Assembly (NCBI RefSeq): GCF_004358025.1
Contig: NZ_SMTL01000003.1
Span: forward strand, 558,001-622,000
Length of the DNA stretch: 64,000 nucleotides
Origin: Rhizobium deserti
GTDB taxonomy: Bacteria; Pseudomonadota; Alphaproteobacteria; Rhizobiales; Rhizobiaceae
Direction of reading: 5' to 3'
A program made the translations under genes and the position numbers. The notes under the pieces were generated by a model that saw only the letters and a list, made by a program, of their open reading frames with translations, ran no database searches and was not told the DNA's origin. Shown here in pieces: positions 9,489 to 18,199 of this stretch (its first letter is position 1; each line of letters begins with the position of its first letter).

Positions 9489-10202
9489 TTGCGCTACGCT
9501 TTATATTTTTCTCCCGCCCGAGATCATGCGCTGACCATGGCCGCCGCCCGGTGGCTCGGGCGAGACGCCTTTACCGGTGAAACCTTTCCGGTGCCGCAGC
9601 TTGCCGATCTGCCGGCCGACACGGTGGCAAGCATGACGGCCGACCCGCGCCGCTATGGTTTTCACGCCACGATCAAGGCGCCCTTCGAGCTTCGACAGGA
9701 TCGGACCGAAGCCGAACTCATCGCCGCTCTGGAAGATTTCGCCGGCAAGATGCCTTCCTTCGACATCCCCAACGTGGTGGTCGGGCAGCTCGGCCGCTTT
9801 TTCGCCCTCATCCCCAATCAGGTCTATCCGGATCTGCAGCGCTTCGCCGCAAGCGTTGTCGAGGCTTTCGAGCCTTTCCGGGCGCCGCTGAGCGAAGCCG
9901 ACATTGCCCGCCGCAAACCGGAGCGGCTGACCGTTTCGGAACGCGCCAATCTCGATCGCTGGGGCTATCCTCATGTTATGGACGATTTTCGATTCCATAT
10001 GACATTGACGGGCCAGGTGGAGCCGGATCTCGCCCCCGCCATGCGCCGTGCGCTCGACCAGTGCTTTGCTGAGTTCTCTGACCGACCTTTGTCGATCGAT
10101 GGCTTGGCGCTGTTTATCGAACCTTCGCGCGGCGAGCCCTTCACCGTTCATCGCTGGCTGCCGCTGGCTCAGAATTCCGACAAGAGAAAGACCGATTCAT
10201 GA
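9489..10202 (+). CDS. DUF1045 2H-phosphoesterase-like protein of the phn cluster
   Basis: The 237-residue protein has two 2H-phosphoesterase motifs, H59-A-T-I at FHATIKAPFE and H170-M-T-L at FHMTLTG. DUF1045 proteins are recurrent companions of phnM/phnN. The start is TTG 9489 with GGAAG eight bases upstream; no in-frame ATG precedes the conserved N-terminus RYALYFSPA. It overlaps phnM by four bases. No PhnP is present in the window, so it may open the 1,2-cyclic phosphate that PhnJ produces. That role is inferred from context and the 2H motif. Confidence 0.88.
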   Translation: MRYALYFSPARDHALTMAAARWLGRDAFTGETFPVPQLADLPADTVASMTADPRRYGFHATIKAPFELRQDRTEAELIAALEDFAGKMPSFDIPNVVVGQLGRFFALIPNQVYPDLQRFAASVVEAFEPFRAPLSEADIARRKPERLTVSERANLDRWGYPHVMDDFRFHMTLTGQVEPDLAPAMRRALDQCFAEFSDRPLSIDGLALFIEPSRGEPFTVHRWLPLAQNSDKRKTDS

Positions 10203-11338
10203 CCGCCGAGACCGTTTTCACCAATGCCCGCATCGTGCTGGAGGACAGCGTTATCTCCGGTTCGGTCCTGATCCGTGACGGGAAGATTGCGGAGATCTCC
10301 GAGGGCAATGTCCGCAGCGGCGAGGATTTCGAAGGCGACTACCTCATTCCCGGCTTGGTGGAACTGCACACGGACCATCTCGAACAGCATTATTCCCCTC
10401 GCCCAGGCGTCCGCTGGAACACGACCGCCGCGATCCAGGCGCATGACGCCCAGATCGCCACCTCGGGCATTACCACCGTATTCGATTGCCTGCGCATGGG
10501 TGCCGATGAGGACGGCGGTTTCGAGAAAGGCGAAATGCGCTCAATGGCCGATGCCATCCAGTCGGCCAGCCGCGAAGGCCGGCTGCGCTCCGAGCACCTC
10601 ATCCATCTGCGTTGCGAAGTCTCGGCCGACAATGTTCTCGAGCATTTCGCCGATTTCGAAAACGATCCCTTCGTGCGCCTGGTCTCCTTGATGGACCATG
10701 CACCCGGCCAGCGGCAGTTCCAGACCATGGAACAATACATCTTCTATTATCAGAAGAAGCGCGGCCTTAGCGACGAAGTTTTTGCCCAATTCATTGCCAA
10801 GCGGCAGGCGGAATCAGCACGCAATTCCACCCCTCATCGTCTTGCCATTGCGCAGATATGCGCCGAGCGCCAGATTACCGTAGCCAGCCACGACGACGCA
10901 ACGCTTGCCCATGTAGACGAAGCGATCGGCAACGGTGTCAGGCTGGCGGAATTCCCCACCAGCTTCGACGCCGCCAAGGCCTCGCATGAAGCGGGCATGA
11001 GCGTTTTGATGGGAGCGCCGAACATCGTGCGCGGCAAGTCCCATTCCGGTAATATCGCTGCCCGCGACCTCGCCGAAAAAGGCGTGCTTGACGTGCTTTC
11101 CTCGGACTATGTGCCGCTCAGCCTGCTGCATGCACCGTTTGTGCTGGCGGACGATGCGCAGGGCATATCACTTCCCAAGGCCCTGGCCATGGTGACGGCG
11201 ACACCGGCACGCACCGTCGGTCTGGATGATCGCGGGCGGATCGCCGCCGGTCTGCGGGCCGATTTAGTGCGGGTATATCGCGACAACGGCGTGCCGGTGG
11301 CGCGTGCCACTTGGCGCGAAGGGCGGCGGGTCGCCTGA
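10199..11338 (+). CDS. phnM: PhnM, triphosphoribosyl-phosphonate diphosphohydrolase
   Basis: The 379-residue amidohydrolase-superfamily enzyme removes pyrophosphate from 5-triphosphoribosyl-1-phosphonate to form PhnJ's substrate. The metal-binding motif H57-x-D59-H60-x3-H64 appears in VELHTDHLEQHYSP. Further ligands lie at HLRCEV and VASHDDAT, and SDYVPLSLL near the C-terminus is also typical. The length fits the family. It overlaps both neighbours (four bases with DUF1045, one with phnN), so the end of the cluster is translationally coupled. Confidence 0.95.
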   Translation: MTAETVFTNARIVLEDSVISGSVLIRDGKIAEISEGNVRSGEDFEGDYLIPGLVELHTDHLEQHYSPRPGVRWNTTAAIQAHDAQIATSGITTVFDCLRMGADEDGGFEKGEMRSMADAIQSASREGRLRSEHLIHLRCEVSADNVLEHFADFENDPFVRLVSLMDHAPGQRQFQTMEQYIFYYQKKRGLSDEVFAQFIAKRQAESARNSTPHRLAIAQICAERQITVASHDDATLAHVDEAIGNGVRLAEFPTSFDAAKASHEAGMSVLMGAPNIVRGKSHSGNIAARDLAEKGVLDVLSSDYVPLSLLHAPFVLADDAQGISLPKALAMVTATPARTVGLDDRGRIAAGLRADLVRVYRDNGVPVARATWREGRRVA

Positions 11339-11931
11339 TGGACCGGGCGCCGACGGACAATGATGCGCAGACACGCGGCCGTATGGTTGCAGTGGTCGGC
11401 CCGAGCGGTGCCGGCAAGGACACACTGATGGCCTATGCCGCTCGGCATTTTGAAGACCGGGAAGACGTCATTTTCGTGCGCCGGATCATCACCCGCGACA
11501 CGGCTGCTGGCGGCGAGGACCACGATGGCGTATCGGAGGCCGAATTCCATGCACTGGAACAGGCCGGCCGCTTCGCCGTATCCTGGCAGGCGCACGGGCT
11601 CCGTTACGGCATTCCGGCGGAAACCCGCGACGCCGTGGACAAGGGACGGGTCGTCATTGCCAATGGATCTCGCTCAGCGCTGGCGCTTTTCAAGGCGGCC
11701 TATCCGTCGCTCATCGTCGTCAACGTCACAGCGCGGCCGGAGGTCCTGGCTTCCCGACTTGAGGCGCGTGGACGGGAAAGCCGGCAGGAAATACTGCAGC
11801 GGCTGGAGCGTAGCTCGCTGACTGTGGCCGGAGATTACTGTGTCATTACCATCGACAATAGCGGCGCGATGGAAGAAGCCGGGCAAGCCATGGTGGAAGC
11901 ACTCTCCACTTGCTTGCCAGCCAAAGTGTGA
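11338..11931 (+). CDS. phnN: PhnN, ribose 1,5-bisphosphokinase
   Basis: The 197-residue, guanylate-kinase-like enzyme has the P-loop VGPSGAGKDTLM near residues 20-31. It phosphorylates ribose 1,5-bisphosphate to PRPP, which returns the ribose of the C-P lyase pathway to metabolism. ATG 11338 shares a base with the phnM stop, so the upstream 27 bases of open frame are not used. It is the last gene of the phn cluster; no convincing terminator follows. Confidence 0.92.
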   Translation: MDRAPTDNDAQTRGRMVAVVGPSGAGKDTLMAYAARHFEDREDVIFVRRIITRDTAAGGEDHDGVSEAEFHALEQAGRFAVSWQAHGLRYGIPAETRDAVDKGRVVIANGSRSALALFKAAYPSLIVVNVTARPEVLASRLEARGRESRQEILQRLERSSLTVAGDYCVITIDNSGAMEEAGQAMVEALSTCLPAKV

Positions 11932-12012
11932 GTGACGGGAAAAACTTGCGCCTCACGCTTTAAAGTTACAAATCGGCCTCTATCTGCTCTTCTACATTGG
12001 AAGGTGCAAGCG

Positions 12013-12309
12013 ATGAGCCAGACAAAGCCGCGTGACGGACAAACCGCAGAGAAAGCCGGCAAAGCCGACCTGGAAGCGCGCGTCGTCGTGCTGGAAATCA
12101 TGTCGATGACGGCACTCGCTCTGGCGCTTGACACATCCGAAAATGCCGATGCTGAGCATGCCCGCGGGATTGCCGGCCTCATCCTGGATACGGTGCGCCA
12201 GCGCTGTCATGAAGTGGGCATGGACGACAGTTCGCGGCTTTCCGCCTGCTCCTATGCGGACGAGCTTCTTTCGACGGCCTTGCTTTCACTCTATCCCGAC
12301 GCACGCTAG
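12013..12309 (+). CDS. Small conserved hypothetical protein
   Basis: The 98-residue protein starts at ATG 12013, eight bases after GGAAGG; the open frame back to 11932 lacks a ribosome site. It has a charged N-terminus (TKPRDGQTAEKAGKADLEAR), then a likely helical region with VLEIMSMTALALALD and a second helix ending in LLSTALLSLYPDAR. There is no signal peptide or catalytic motif. I do not recognise the family. It converges on polA, with 42 bases between their stops. Confidence 0.6.
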   Translation: MSQTKPRDGQTAEKAGKADLEARVVVLEIMSMTALALALDTSENADAEHARGIAGLILDTVRQRCHEVGMDDSSRLSACSYADELLSTALLSLYPDAR

Positions 12310-12351
12310 CTTCGCCGCTCGAGAAGGCCCGAAAGCTGCACGGCGATCGAG

Positions 12352-15300
12352 TTAGTGAGCCTCGTCCCAATTGTGTGCCGCCCGCACATCGACCTTCAGG
12401 GGCACCCGCATTGCGATCGCCGGCATGGCCGCCTGTTCCATGGTCGAAACGACCACCGGCAGGGTAGCTTCGATCTCGGCGTCTTCGACCTCGAAAATCA
12501 GTTCGTCGTGAACCTGCAGCAGCATGCGCGCCGACAACTGCGCCTTGCTCATGACCCCTTCCATCTTCACCATGGCGCGGCGGATGATGTCTGCAGCCGA
12601 GCCCTGGATTGGCGCATTGATGGCAGCCCGTTCGTTGAAGGCCCGGACGGACGGATTGGATGAGCGGATGTCGGGATAATGCGCCCGGCGCCCGAAGATC
12701 GTTTCCACATAGCCGTGCTCGCGGGCGAAGGCCTTGGTGTTTTCCATATAATCGCGAATGCCCGGAAAGCGCTCGAAATAACGCTTGATATAGTCGCCCG
12801 CCTCGGAGCGCTCGATCGACAGCTGGTTGGCAAGACCGAAGGCCGAAATGCCGTAGATGATCCCGAAATTGATCGCCTTGGCGCGCCGCCGCACATCTGC
12901 CGGCATGCCCTCTACCGGCACTCCGAACATTTCCGATGCGGTCATGGAATGGATGTCGACGCCATCGGCAAAGGCCTGTCGCAGTTGCGGTATGTCGGCC
13001 ACATGGGCGAGCACGCGCAGCTCGATCTGGCTATAGTCGGCGGAAACCAGCTTATGGCCCGGTGTCGAGATGAAGGCAGTGCGGATCTTGCGGCCTTCCG
13101 TCGTGCGGATCGGGATATTCTGCAGGTTCGGCTCGACCGAGGAAAGCCGTCCCGTCGTGGTGGAAGCCAGCGAATAGGATGTATGGACGCGCTTGGTCTG
13201 CGGGTGGACATAGCCCGGCAGGGCATCGGTATAGGTCGATTTAAGCTTGGTGAGCTGGCGCCAGTCGACGATCTTGCGGGGCAGTTCATGGCCGACGGCT
13301 GCAAGTTCCTCCAGAACCTGCGCCGAGGTCGACCATTGTCCAGTCTTGGTCTTGGCGCCGCCGGGGAGTCCCATTTTGCCGAACAAGATATCGCCCAGCT
13401 GCTTAGGAGAACCGATGGTGAATCTCTCTCCGGCAAGCTGGAAGATTTCGTCCTCGAAGGCTGCCGCCTTCTGCGCCAATTCCCCGGAAAGCCTGGACAG
13501 GATCTGCCGATCAATGGTGATGCCGCGCTCTTCCATCTCCGCAAGCGTGGCCACCATGGGCCGCTCCAGGCGCTCGTAGACCGCCGTCAGCCGCTCGGCA
13601 ACCAGACGCGGCTTCAGCACCAGCCAGATGCGAAGAGCGAGATCGACCTTTTCGGCCGCATAGGTCATGGCCTTTTCGATATCGACCATATCGAAGGTAA
13701 CGCCCGCCTTGCCGCTGCCGGCGACTTCCTTATAGGTCATGGGGATATGACCGAGCCAGCGCTCCGAAAGCGAATCCAGGCCTTGGCCGCCCTTGCCCGC
13801 CTCCAGCACATAGGACATCAGCATAACGTCGTCATAACTTTTGACGACGATGCCGTAGCGCTTCAGCAGCAGATAGGCGAATTTCAGATTATGGCCGACC
13901 TTCAGCACCGAGGCATCTTCGAGAACCGGCTTCAGCCGCTCCAGCGCTTCCGGCATGGAAAGCTGATTTTCCGACGTGCCGCCGCCCAGGAGATCACTGG
14001 CGCCGCTCTTATGGCCAAGTGGAATATAGGCCGAGCAGATTTCTCCTCCGGCCGGCGTATGGGTATTGTCGGCTAGGCTCAAGGAAATCCCGGCCAGCTC
14101 GGCCTGCATGGGATCAATCGAGGTGGCTTCGGCCTCGAACGCGATCAAGCCGGTTTCGGACGCCGCCCGGATCCAGTCGTCGAGAGCCTCGACATCGCGA
14201 ATCGTGACGTAGCAGGACTTGTCGATCTTCGCCGTGGCAAAGGCGTCCGCGCGGGACTTGGCAAGCTCCGCCGGACTGGTTTCGCCGGTGACATCCGCAT
14301 CCTTGCCCCTGGCCCCAGCCCTGGCGGGTGGTGCCGCGGATGGGCCAGCGTTCGGATCAGCGGCGTCGAGATCAGGCCCATGCGCCGCTTCCGCCTTTTC
14401 CACATGCAGCGCTGCGGGTTCTATGGCATCGGCGTCGCAATCGCAGGCGGCAGCAACGCGCCGGGTCAGCGTCCCGAATTCCATGGCTTTCAGGAAGCCG
14501 ATCAGCCTCGGCCCATCCTGAGGCTCCAGCACCAGGGCGTCGAGATTGAGATCGAGCGGCACGTCGGTGCGCAATTCCACCAGCCGGCGCGACAGCCGGG
14601 CCTGGTCCGCATGCGCAAGAATGTTTTCGCGCCGCTTCACCTGCTTGATCTCGCCGGCCCGGGCCAGCAGGCCATCGAGATCGCCGAATTCCTCGAGAAG
14701 CTGCGCCGCGGTTTTCGGCCCAATCCCCGGAATACCCGGGACATTGTCGACCGAATCGCCGACCAAGGCCTGCAGGTCGATCATCTTTTCCGGCGGCACG
14801 CCCCATTTTTCGATGACTTCCGCAATGCTGATCTGCTTGTCCTTCATGCTGTCATACATGTGGACATTGGCGGTCACCAGTTGCATCAGGTCCTTGTCGG
14901 AGGAGACGATGGTCACGTCGGCGCCGATCGCCTCAGCCTTGCGGGCATAGGTGGCGATGATGTCGTCGGCTTCGAAACCCTCGGTCTCGATGCAAGGAAG
15001 GTTGAAAGCCCGTGTCGCCTCGCGGATCAGCCCGAACTGCGGCACCAGATCTTCCGGCGGGGCAGAGCGGTTCGCCTTATAGGCGTCGTAGATATCTTTG
15101 CGGAACGTCCTTGCCGAATAATCGAAAATTACCGCGAAATGGCTGGGCGTGACGCCGACGGAGGTATCGCGAGCATCCGTCAGCAGCTTCCACAACATGT
15201 TGCAGAAACCGGACACGGCGCCAACCGGGAGCCCGTCAGATTTGCGCGTCAGCGGCGGCAGCGCGTGGAAGGCGCGAAAGATGAAGCCGGAACCGTCGAT

Positions 15301-15363
15301 AAGGAAAAGATGATCGCCTTTTTTCATGGGCATGGAATAGCGCGGGGCCAGCATGGCGTCCAT
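12352..15363 (-). CDS. polA: DNA polymerase I with a substituted 3'-5' exonuclease site
   Basis: The 1003-residue protein has a 5'-nuclease domain (residues about 14-300, with SSDKDLMQL and GDSVDNVPGIPGIGPKTA), an exonuclease-fold domain (about 385-590) and a polymerase domain (about 600-1003). The polymerase motifs DYSQIELRVLAH, RRRAKAINFGIIYG and LLQVHDELIFEV are intact. In the exonuclease domain the positions of E. coli D355, D424 and D501 are E410, A496 and K572. Only E412 (E357) and Y568 (Y497) persist, so proofreading is probably lost. ATG 15363 has AAGGAG ten bases upstream; MKKGDHLF at 15327 is an alternative start without a good ribosome site. Confidence 0.96.
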   Translation of the reverse strand: MDAMLAPRYSMPMKKGDHLFLIDGSGFIFRAFHALPPLTRKSDGLPVGAVSGFCNMLWKLLTDARDTSVGVTPSHFAVIFDYSARTFRKDIYDAYKANRSAPPEDLVPQFGLIREATRAFNLPCIETEGFEADDIIATYARKAEAIGADVTIVSSDKDLMQLVTANVHMYDSMKDKQISIAEVIEKWGVPPEKMIDLQALVGDSVDNVPGIPGIGPKTAAQLLEEFGDLDGLLARAGEIKQVKRRENILAHADQARLSRRLVELRTDVPLDLNLDALVLEPQDGPRLIGFLKAMEFGTLTRRVAAACDCDADAIEPAALHVEKAEAAHGPDLDAADPNAGPSAAPPARAGARGKDADVTGETSPAELAKSRADAFATAKIDKSCYVTIRDVEALDDWIRAASETGLIAFEAEATSIDPMQAELAGISLSLADNTHTPAGGEICSAYIPLGHKSGASDLLGGGTSENQLSMPEALERLKPVLEDASVLKVGHNLKFAYLLLKRYGIVVKSYDDVMLMSYVLEAGKGGQGLDSLSERWLGHIPMTYKEVAGSGKAGVTFDMVDIEKAMTYAAEKVDLALRIWLVLKPRLVAERLTAVYERLERPMVATLAEMEERGITIDRQILSRLSGELAQKAAAFEDEIFQLAGERFTIGSPKQLGDILFGKMGLPGGAKTKTGQWSTSAQVLEELAAVGHELPRKIVDWRQLTKLKSTYTDALPGYVHPQTKRVHTSYSLASTTTGRLSSVEPNLQNIPIRTTEGRKIRTAFISTPGHKLVSADYSQIELRVLAHVADIPQLRQAFADGVDIHSMTASEMFGVPVEGMPADVRRRAKAINFGIIYGISAFGLANQLSIERSEAGDYIKRYFERFPGIRDYMENTKAFAREHGYVETIFGRRAHYPDIRSSNPSVRAFNERAAINAPIQGSAADIIRRAMVKMEGVMSKAQLSARMLLQVHDELIFEVEDAEIEATLPVVVSTMEQAAMPAIAMRVPLKVDVRAAHNWDEAH

Positions 15364-15469
15364 GAAAACTTCGCTCCTTGGCGTGTCTGCCTTTCACCGG
15401 AACGTTACCATTTTGTAATTGCAGTTTCCCTTGAAAAGCCTCATTCGGCCACTCATTTCCTAGTCACCG

Positions 15470-15608
15470 GCGCCTGATCACGCCGCAGTCTGGAAGCCGG
15501 CCTGTCCCCCGCCGCACCAGGCTGGGCAAAGGCCTATCCCCCTCTCCGGGCCTTTGCTCTCTCCTTGAACCGCCACGGCTCGATCCCCTCCCGGCCGTGG
15601 CGGTTTTT
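15470..15608 (+). ncRNA. Small RNA between polA and marR, alpha-r7-like
   Basis: No gene lies here, yet the stretch ends in a strong plus-strand intrinsic terminator with no upstream coding sequence to serve. Upstream is a perfect 9-bp stem (15526-15534 with 15549-15557) whose loop reads TATCCCCCTCTCCG. A weaker 5' stem has a C-rich loop. Three hairpins with C/CU-rich, anti-Shine-Dalgarno-like loops suit a trans-acting sRNA. From memory, the rhizobial alpha-r7 sRNA (Smr7C) lies between polA and a MarR-type gene. The 5' end is approximate: CTTGAA at about 15432 could be the -35 box. Confidence 0.6.
15569..15608 (+). terminator. Intrinsic terminator of the putative sRNA
   Basis: An 11-bp perfect stem, ACCGCCACGGC (15569-15579) with GCCGTGGCGGT (15594-15604), is followed directly by five T residues. 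The loop contains CCCCTCCC. Its orientation serves only plus-strand transcription. Confidence 0.85.
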
Positions 15609-15739
15609 CGTAATCTCCCATTCCAAATATCTTGCAAAGACGGCGCGCATGGCACAGGCTTGGAGAAAGCATGGCTTGCGATATACAAATGGAGTGGGCG
15701 CCTTCACGGGCTCGTCGAGGAGGAGTGGAGACCGAAGCT

Positions 15740-16171
15740 ATGGCATTCGACCGTTCGCATTCGGCGACCTATCTGGCCGGCCAGGTGGCCAAGAGCTTCG
15801 CCCGCTCGCTGCAAAAAAGATCCGCCCTCCTCGGCTTTTCTCCAGGACAGTTTCCCGTGTTGCTCGAACTGTGGCAGCAGGATGGGCTTACCCAGAAGCA
15901 ATTGCTCGACAAGCTGGAAGTAGAGCAGGCGACGCTTGCGAACACATTGGCGCGCATGGAGCGCGACGGGCAGATCCAGCGCCAGCCACATCCGACTGAC
16001 AAGCGGGCCCAGGTCATCACATTGACGGAACTCGGGCGGGACCTGGAGCGCCAGGCAATCGAAGCGGCTGCCGACGCCGACGCGGCTCTTTTTTCCGGCT
16101 TCCGCCGCTTCGAGCGCGAGTTGATGATCGAATACATGCGCATGGTCATCGAGAATTCGCGCAAGCTTTAA
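15740..16171 (+). CDS. MarR-family transcriptional regulator
   Basis: The 143-residue winged-helix protein has the MarR recognition-helix region LTQKQLLDKLEVEQATLANTL, then the wing MERDGQIQRQPHPTDKRAQV, followed by dimerisation helices. I start it at ATG 15740, nine bases after GGAG; the frame continues upstream to 15632 but that part overlaps the sRNA terminator region and looks non-coding. The inducer is unknown. It sits beside the lactate permease gene in convergent orientation, so a link to that gene is not implied. Confidence 0.88.
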   Translation: MAFDRSHSATYLAGQVAKSFARSLQKRSALLGFSPGQFPVLLELWQQDGLTQKQLLDKLEVEQATLANTLARMERDGQIQRQPHPTDKRAQVITLTELGRDLERQAIEAAADADAALFSGFRRFERELMIEYMRMVIENSRKL

Positions 16172-16209
16172 AGCTGTATCGCATCACCCCGGATCCACTG
16201 GCATATCTT

Positions 16210-16247
16210 AAAGGGTCAGGCCCGCAAGCATGCGGGCCTGACCCTTT
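16210..16247. terminator. Bidirectional intrinsic terminator, marR / lactate permease
   Basis: A perfect 16-bp stem (AAAGGGTCAGGCCCGC at 16210-16225 with its complement at 16232-16247) surrounds a six-base loop. A/T runs flank both arms, and it lies between two convergent genes. Confidence 0.9.
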
Positions 16248-16251
16248 CGCT

Positions 16252-17916
16252 TTAGTTGACCACGACCATGGCCGTGAATGGCCATACATAGGCTTGCAGC
16301 ATGACCAGCACGCCGACCAGGCAGGCAAGCACGATAGAGTGCCAGAAGACGAAGCGCAGGATGCTGCCTTCATGGCCGAACCAGTTGGTCGCCGTGGAAG
16401 CGACCACAATTGATTGAGCGTCGATCATCTTGCCCATGACGCCGCCGGAGGAATTGGCGGCGCCCATCAGGATCGGCGACAGGCCCAATTGCTCCGACGT
16501 CACCTTCTGGAGATTGCCGAACAGCACGTTGGAAGCGGTGTCCGACCCGGTTAGTGCGACTCCAAGCCAGCCCAGCAGGGTGCCGAAGAAGGGATAGAGT
16601 ACACCGGTGCCGGCAAAAGCGAGGCCGAGGGTCGAATCGATACCGGACAGCCGCGTCAGCGTTCCAATCGACAGCATGGCGGCAATCGTGATCAGCGAAT
16701 AGGTGCACAGTTTGATGGTCTGGCCGTAAACGCGCACCATCTGTCCGGGCCTGAAGCCCATGGCGAAGCCGGACAGGATGGCGGCGATCAGCATGCCGGT
16801 GCCGGTATAGGAAAGCCAGGTGAAGGCGAATGTCGCGCCTTCGGGCGTCGGAGCGGCCGCGACCGGCGGCATTTTGGCGATCATCTTGTCGAGGCCCGGC
16901 ACCGGGTAATTCCAGACGGCCCAGGAATTGACGGCCGACTTGAACCAGCCCGTGCCCCAGATCAGCAGCACTGCGCATACGATGACCCAAGGCGTGATCG
17001 CCTTCCAGATCTCGGCACGCGATGGCCTCTGGACCGGTCTTGAATCGACGATACGGCCGTCGTCGGAAATATCGTGGCCGCGCAGCTTCGGCGAGGTCCA
17101 GATCTCTTTCGGCTGCCAGACGCGCAGGAAGCCGACAAGGCAGGCCATGGAAATCAGCGAGGCGCCGATATCGACAATCCAGGGATTGATGAAATTGGAA
17201 ATGAGATATTGCGGCAAAGCGAAAGAAACGCCGGTGACCAGGATGACCGGCCAGATCTGGATCATGCCACGCCAGCCGGCAAACACCCAGACCAGCCAGA
17301 AGGGCACGAGAACGGAAAAGAACGGCAGCTGCCGGCCGACCATGGCGCCGAGCAGATAGGGGTCGATGCCCGTGACCTGCGAAAGGCCCTGGATCGGCGT
17401 CCCGAGCGCACCGAAGGCAACGGGGGCCGTATTGGCGATCAGGGACAGGCCGGACGCGGCAAGCGGCGAAAAGCCGAGGCCGATGAGGATGGCGCCGGTG
17501 ACCGCGACGGGCGTTCCGAAGCCCGATGCACCCTCGAAAAAGGCGCCGAAAGCAAATGCGATCAACAGCAGTTGGATGCGCCGGTCGTCTGTAACGCTGC
17601 CGACCGTCTGCTGCAGCTTTTCGAACTGGCCCTTTTCGACCGTCAGCCGATACAGGAAGATGACGTTGAGAACGATCCAGCCGATGGGGAAGAAGCCGGT
17701 GACCGCTCCAAGTATCGAGGCCCGGATGGACATGTCGGCCGGCATGGTGAAGATGAAAATAGCCACAAGATTGGCGGCAATCAGCGCAATAATGGCTGCG
17801 ATATGGGCTTTGACGACATTCGATGCGATCAGGCCGAGCAGTATGACGACCGGCACCGCCGCCAGCGCAGTCGAAAGAACGGCGCTGTTTAACGGATCAT
17901 AGACTTGATTCCACAT
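16252..17916 (-). CDS. lldP: L-lactate permease (LctP family)
   Basis: The 554-residue inner-membrane transporter has about a dozen hydrophobic segments throughout. Family blocks include AFAFGAFFEGASGFGTPVAV, LGWLGVALTGSDTASNVLFG and MGKMIDAQSIVVAST. It imports L-lactate, and probably D-lactate and glycolate, with protons. ATG 17916 follows GGGAGGGA by about six bases; the frame upstream to 17931 includes that ribosome site and is therefore not coding. No lactate dehydrogenase gene lies beside it. The 240-base divergent gap to the M20 peptidase presumably holds both promoters. Confidence 0.92.
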   Translation of the reverse strand: MWNQVYDPLNSAVLSTALAAVPVVILLGLIASNVVKAHIAAIIALIAANLVAIFIFTMPADMSIRASILGAVTGFFPIGWIVLNVIFLYRLTVEKGQFEKLQQTVGSVTDDRRIQLLLIAFAFGAFFEGASGFGTPVAVTGAILIGLGFSPLAASGLSLIANTAPVAFGALGTPIQGLSQVTGIDPYLLGAMVGRQLPFFSVLVPFWLVWVFAGWRGMIQIWPVILVTGVSFALPQYLISNFINPWIVDIGASLISMACLVGFLRVWQPKEIWTSPKLRGHDISDDGRIVDSRPVQRPSRAEIWKAITPWVIVCAVLLIWGTGWFKSAVNSWAVWNYPVPGLDKMIAKMPPVAAAPTPEGATFAFTWLSYTGTGMLIAAILSGFAMGFRPGQMVRVYGQTIKLCTYSLITIAAMLSIGTLTRLSGIDSTLGLAFAGTGVLYPFFGTLLGWLGVALTGSDTASNVLFGNLQKVTSEQLGLSPILMGAANSSGGVMGKMIDAQSIVVASTATNWFGHEGSILRFVFWHSIVLACLVGVLVMLQAYVWPFTAMVVVN

Positions 17917-18199
17917 GCTTTTCCCTCCCAACGGCCAAACCGGCCAAGCCTCCAGAGTGGAGTATACATTTGGGACGTTCGCAGTCTAGGGTTGCTGTGG
18001 TTTCCGTTGCGATTGCAAGCGTGAGCCGTTGGGAAAACCACGTCGTCGCTGACCCGGCACGCTCACCGTTAGCTTTTATGTCTTTTCCGTTGTGTCCGGC
18101 GCATTCGGCTTGCTAACTAGATCACGTTGAATAGATGGCCGCTCCCGCCGGCGGCCCTTGCCGGCCTTGGCGTGCCTTTCCAAAAGACAGGATATTTTG

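Noticed and set aside
12679..14076. A 465-codon open frame on the plus strand
   Set aside because: It lies wholly antisense to polA, has no ribosome site or recognisable domain, and reflects third-codon GC bias of the real gene.
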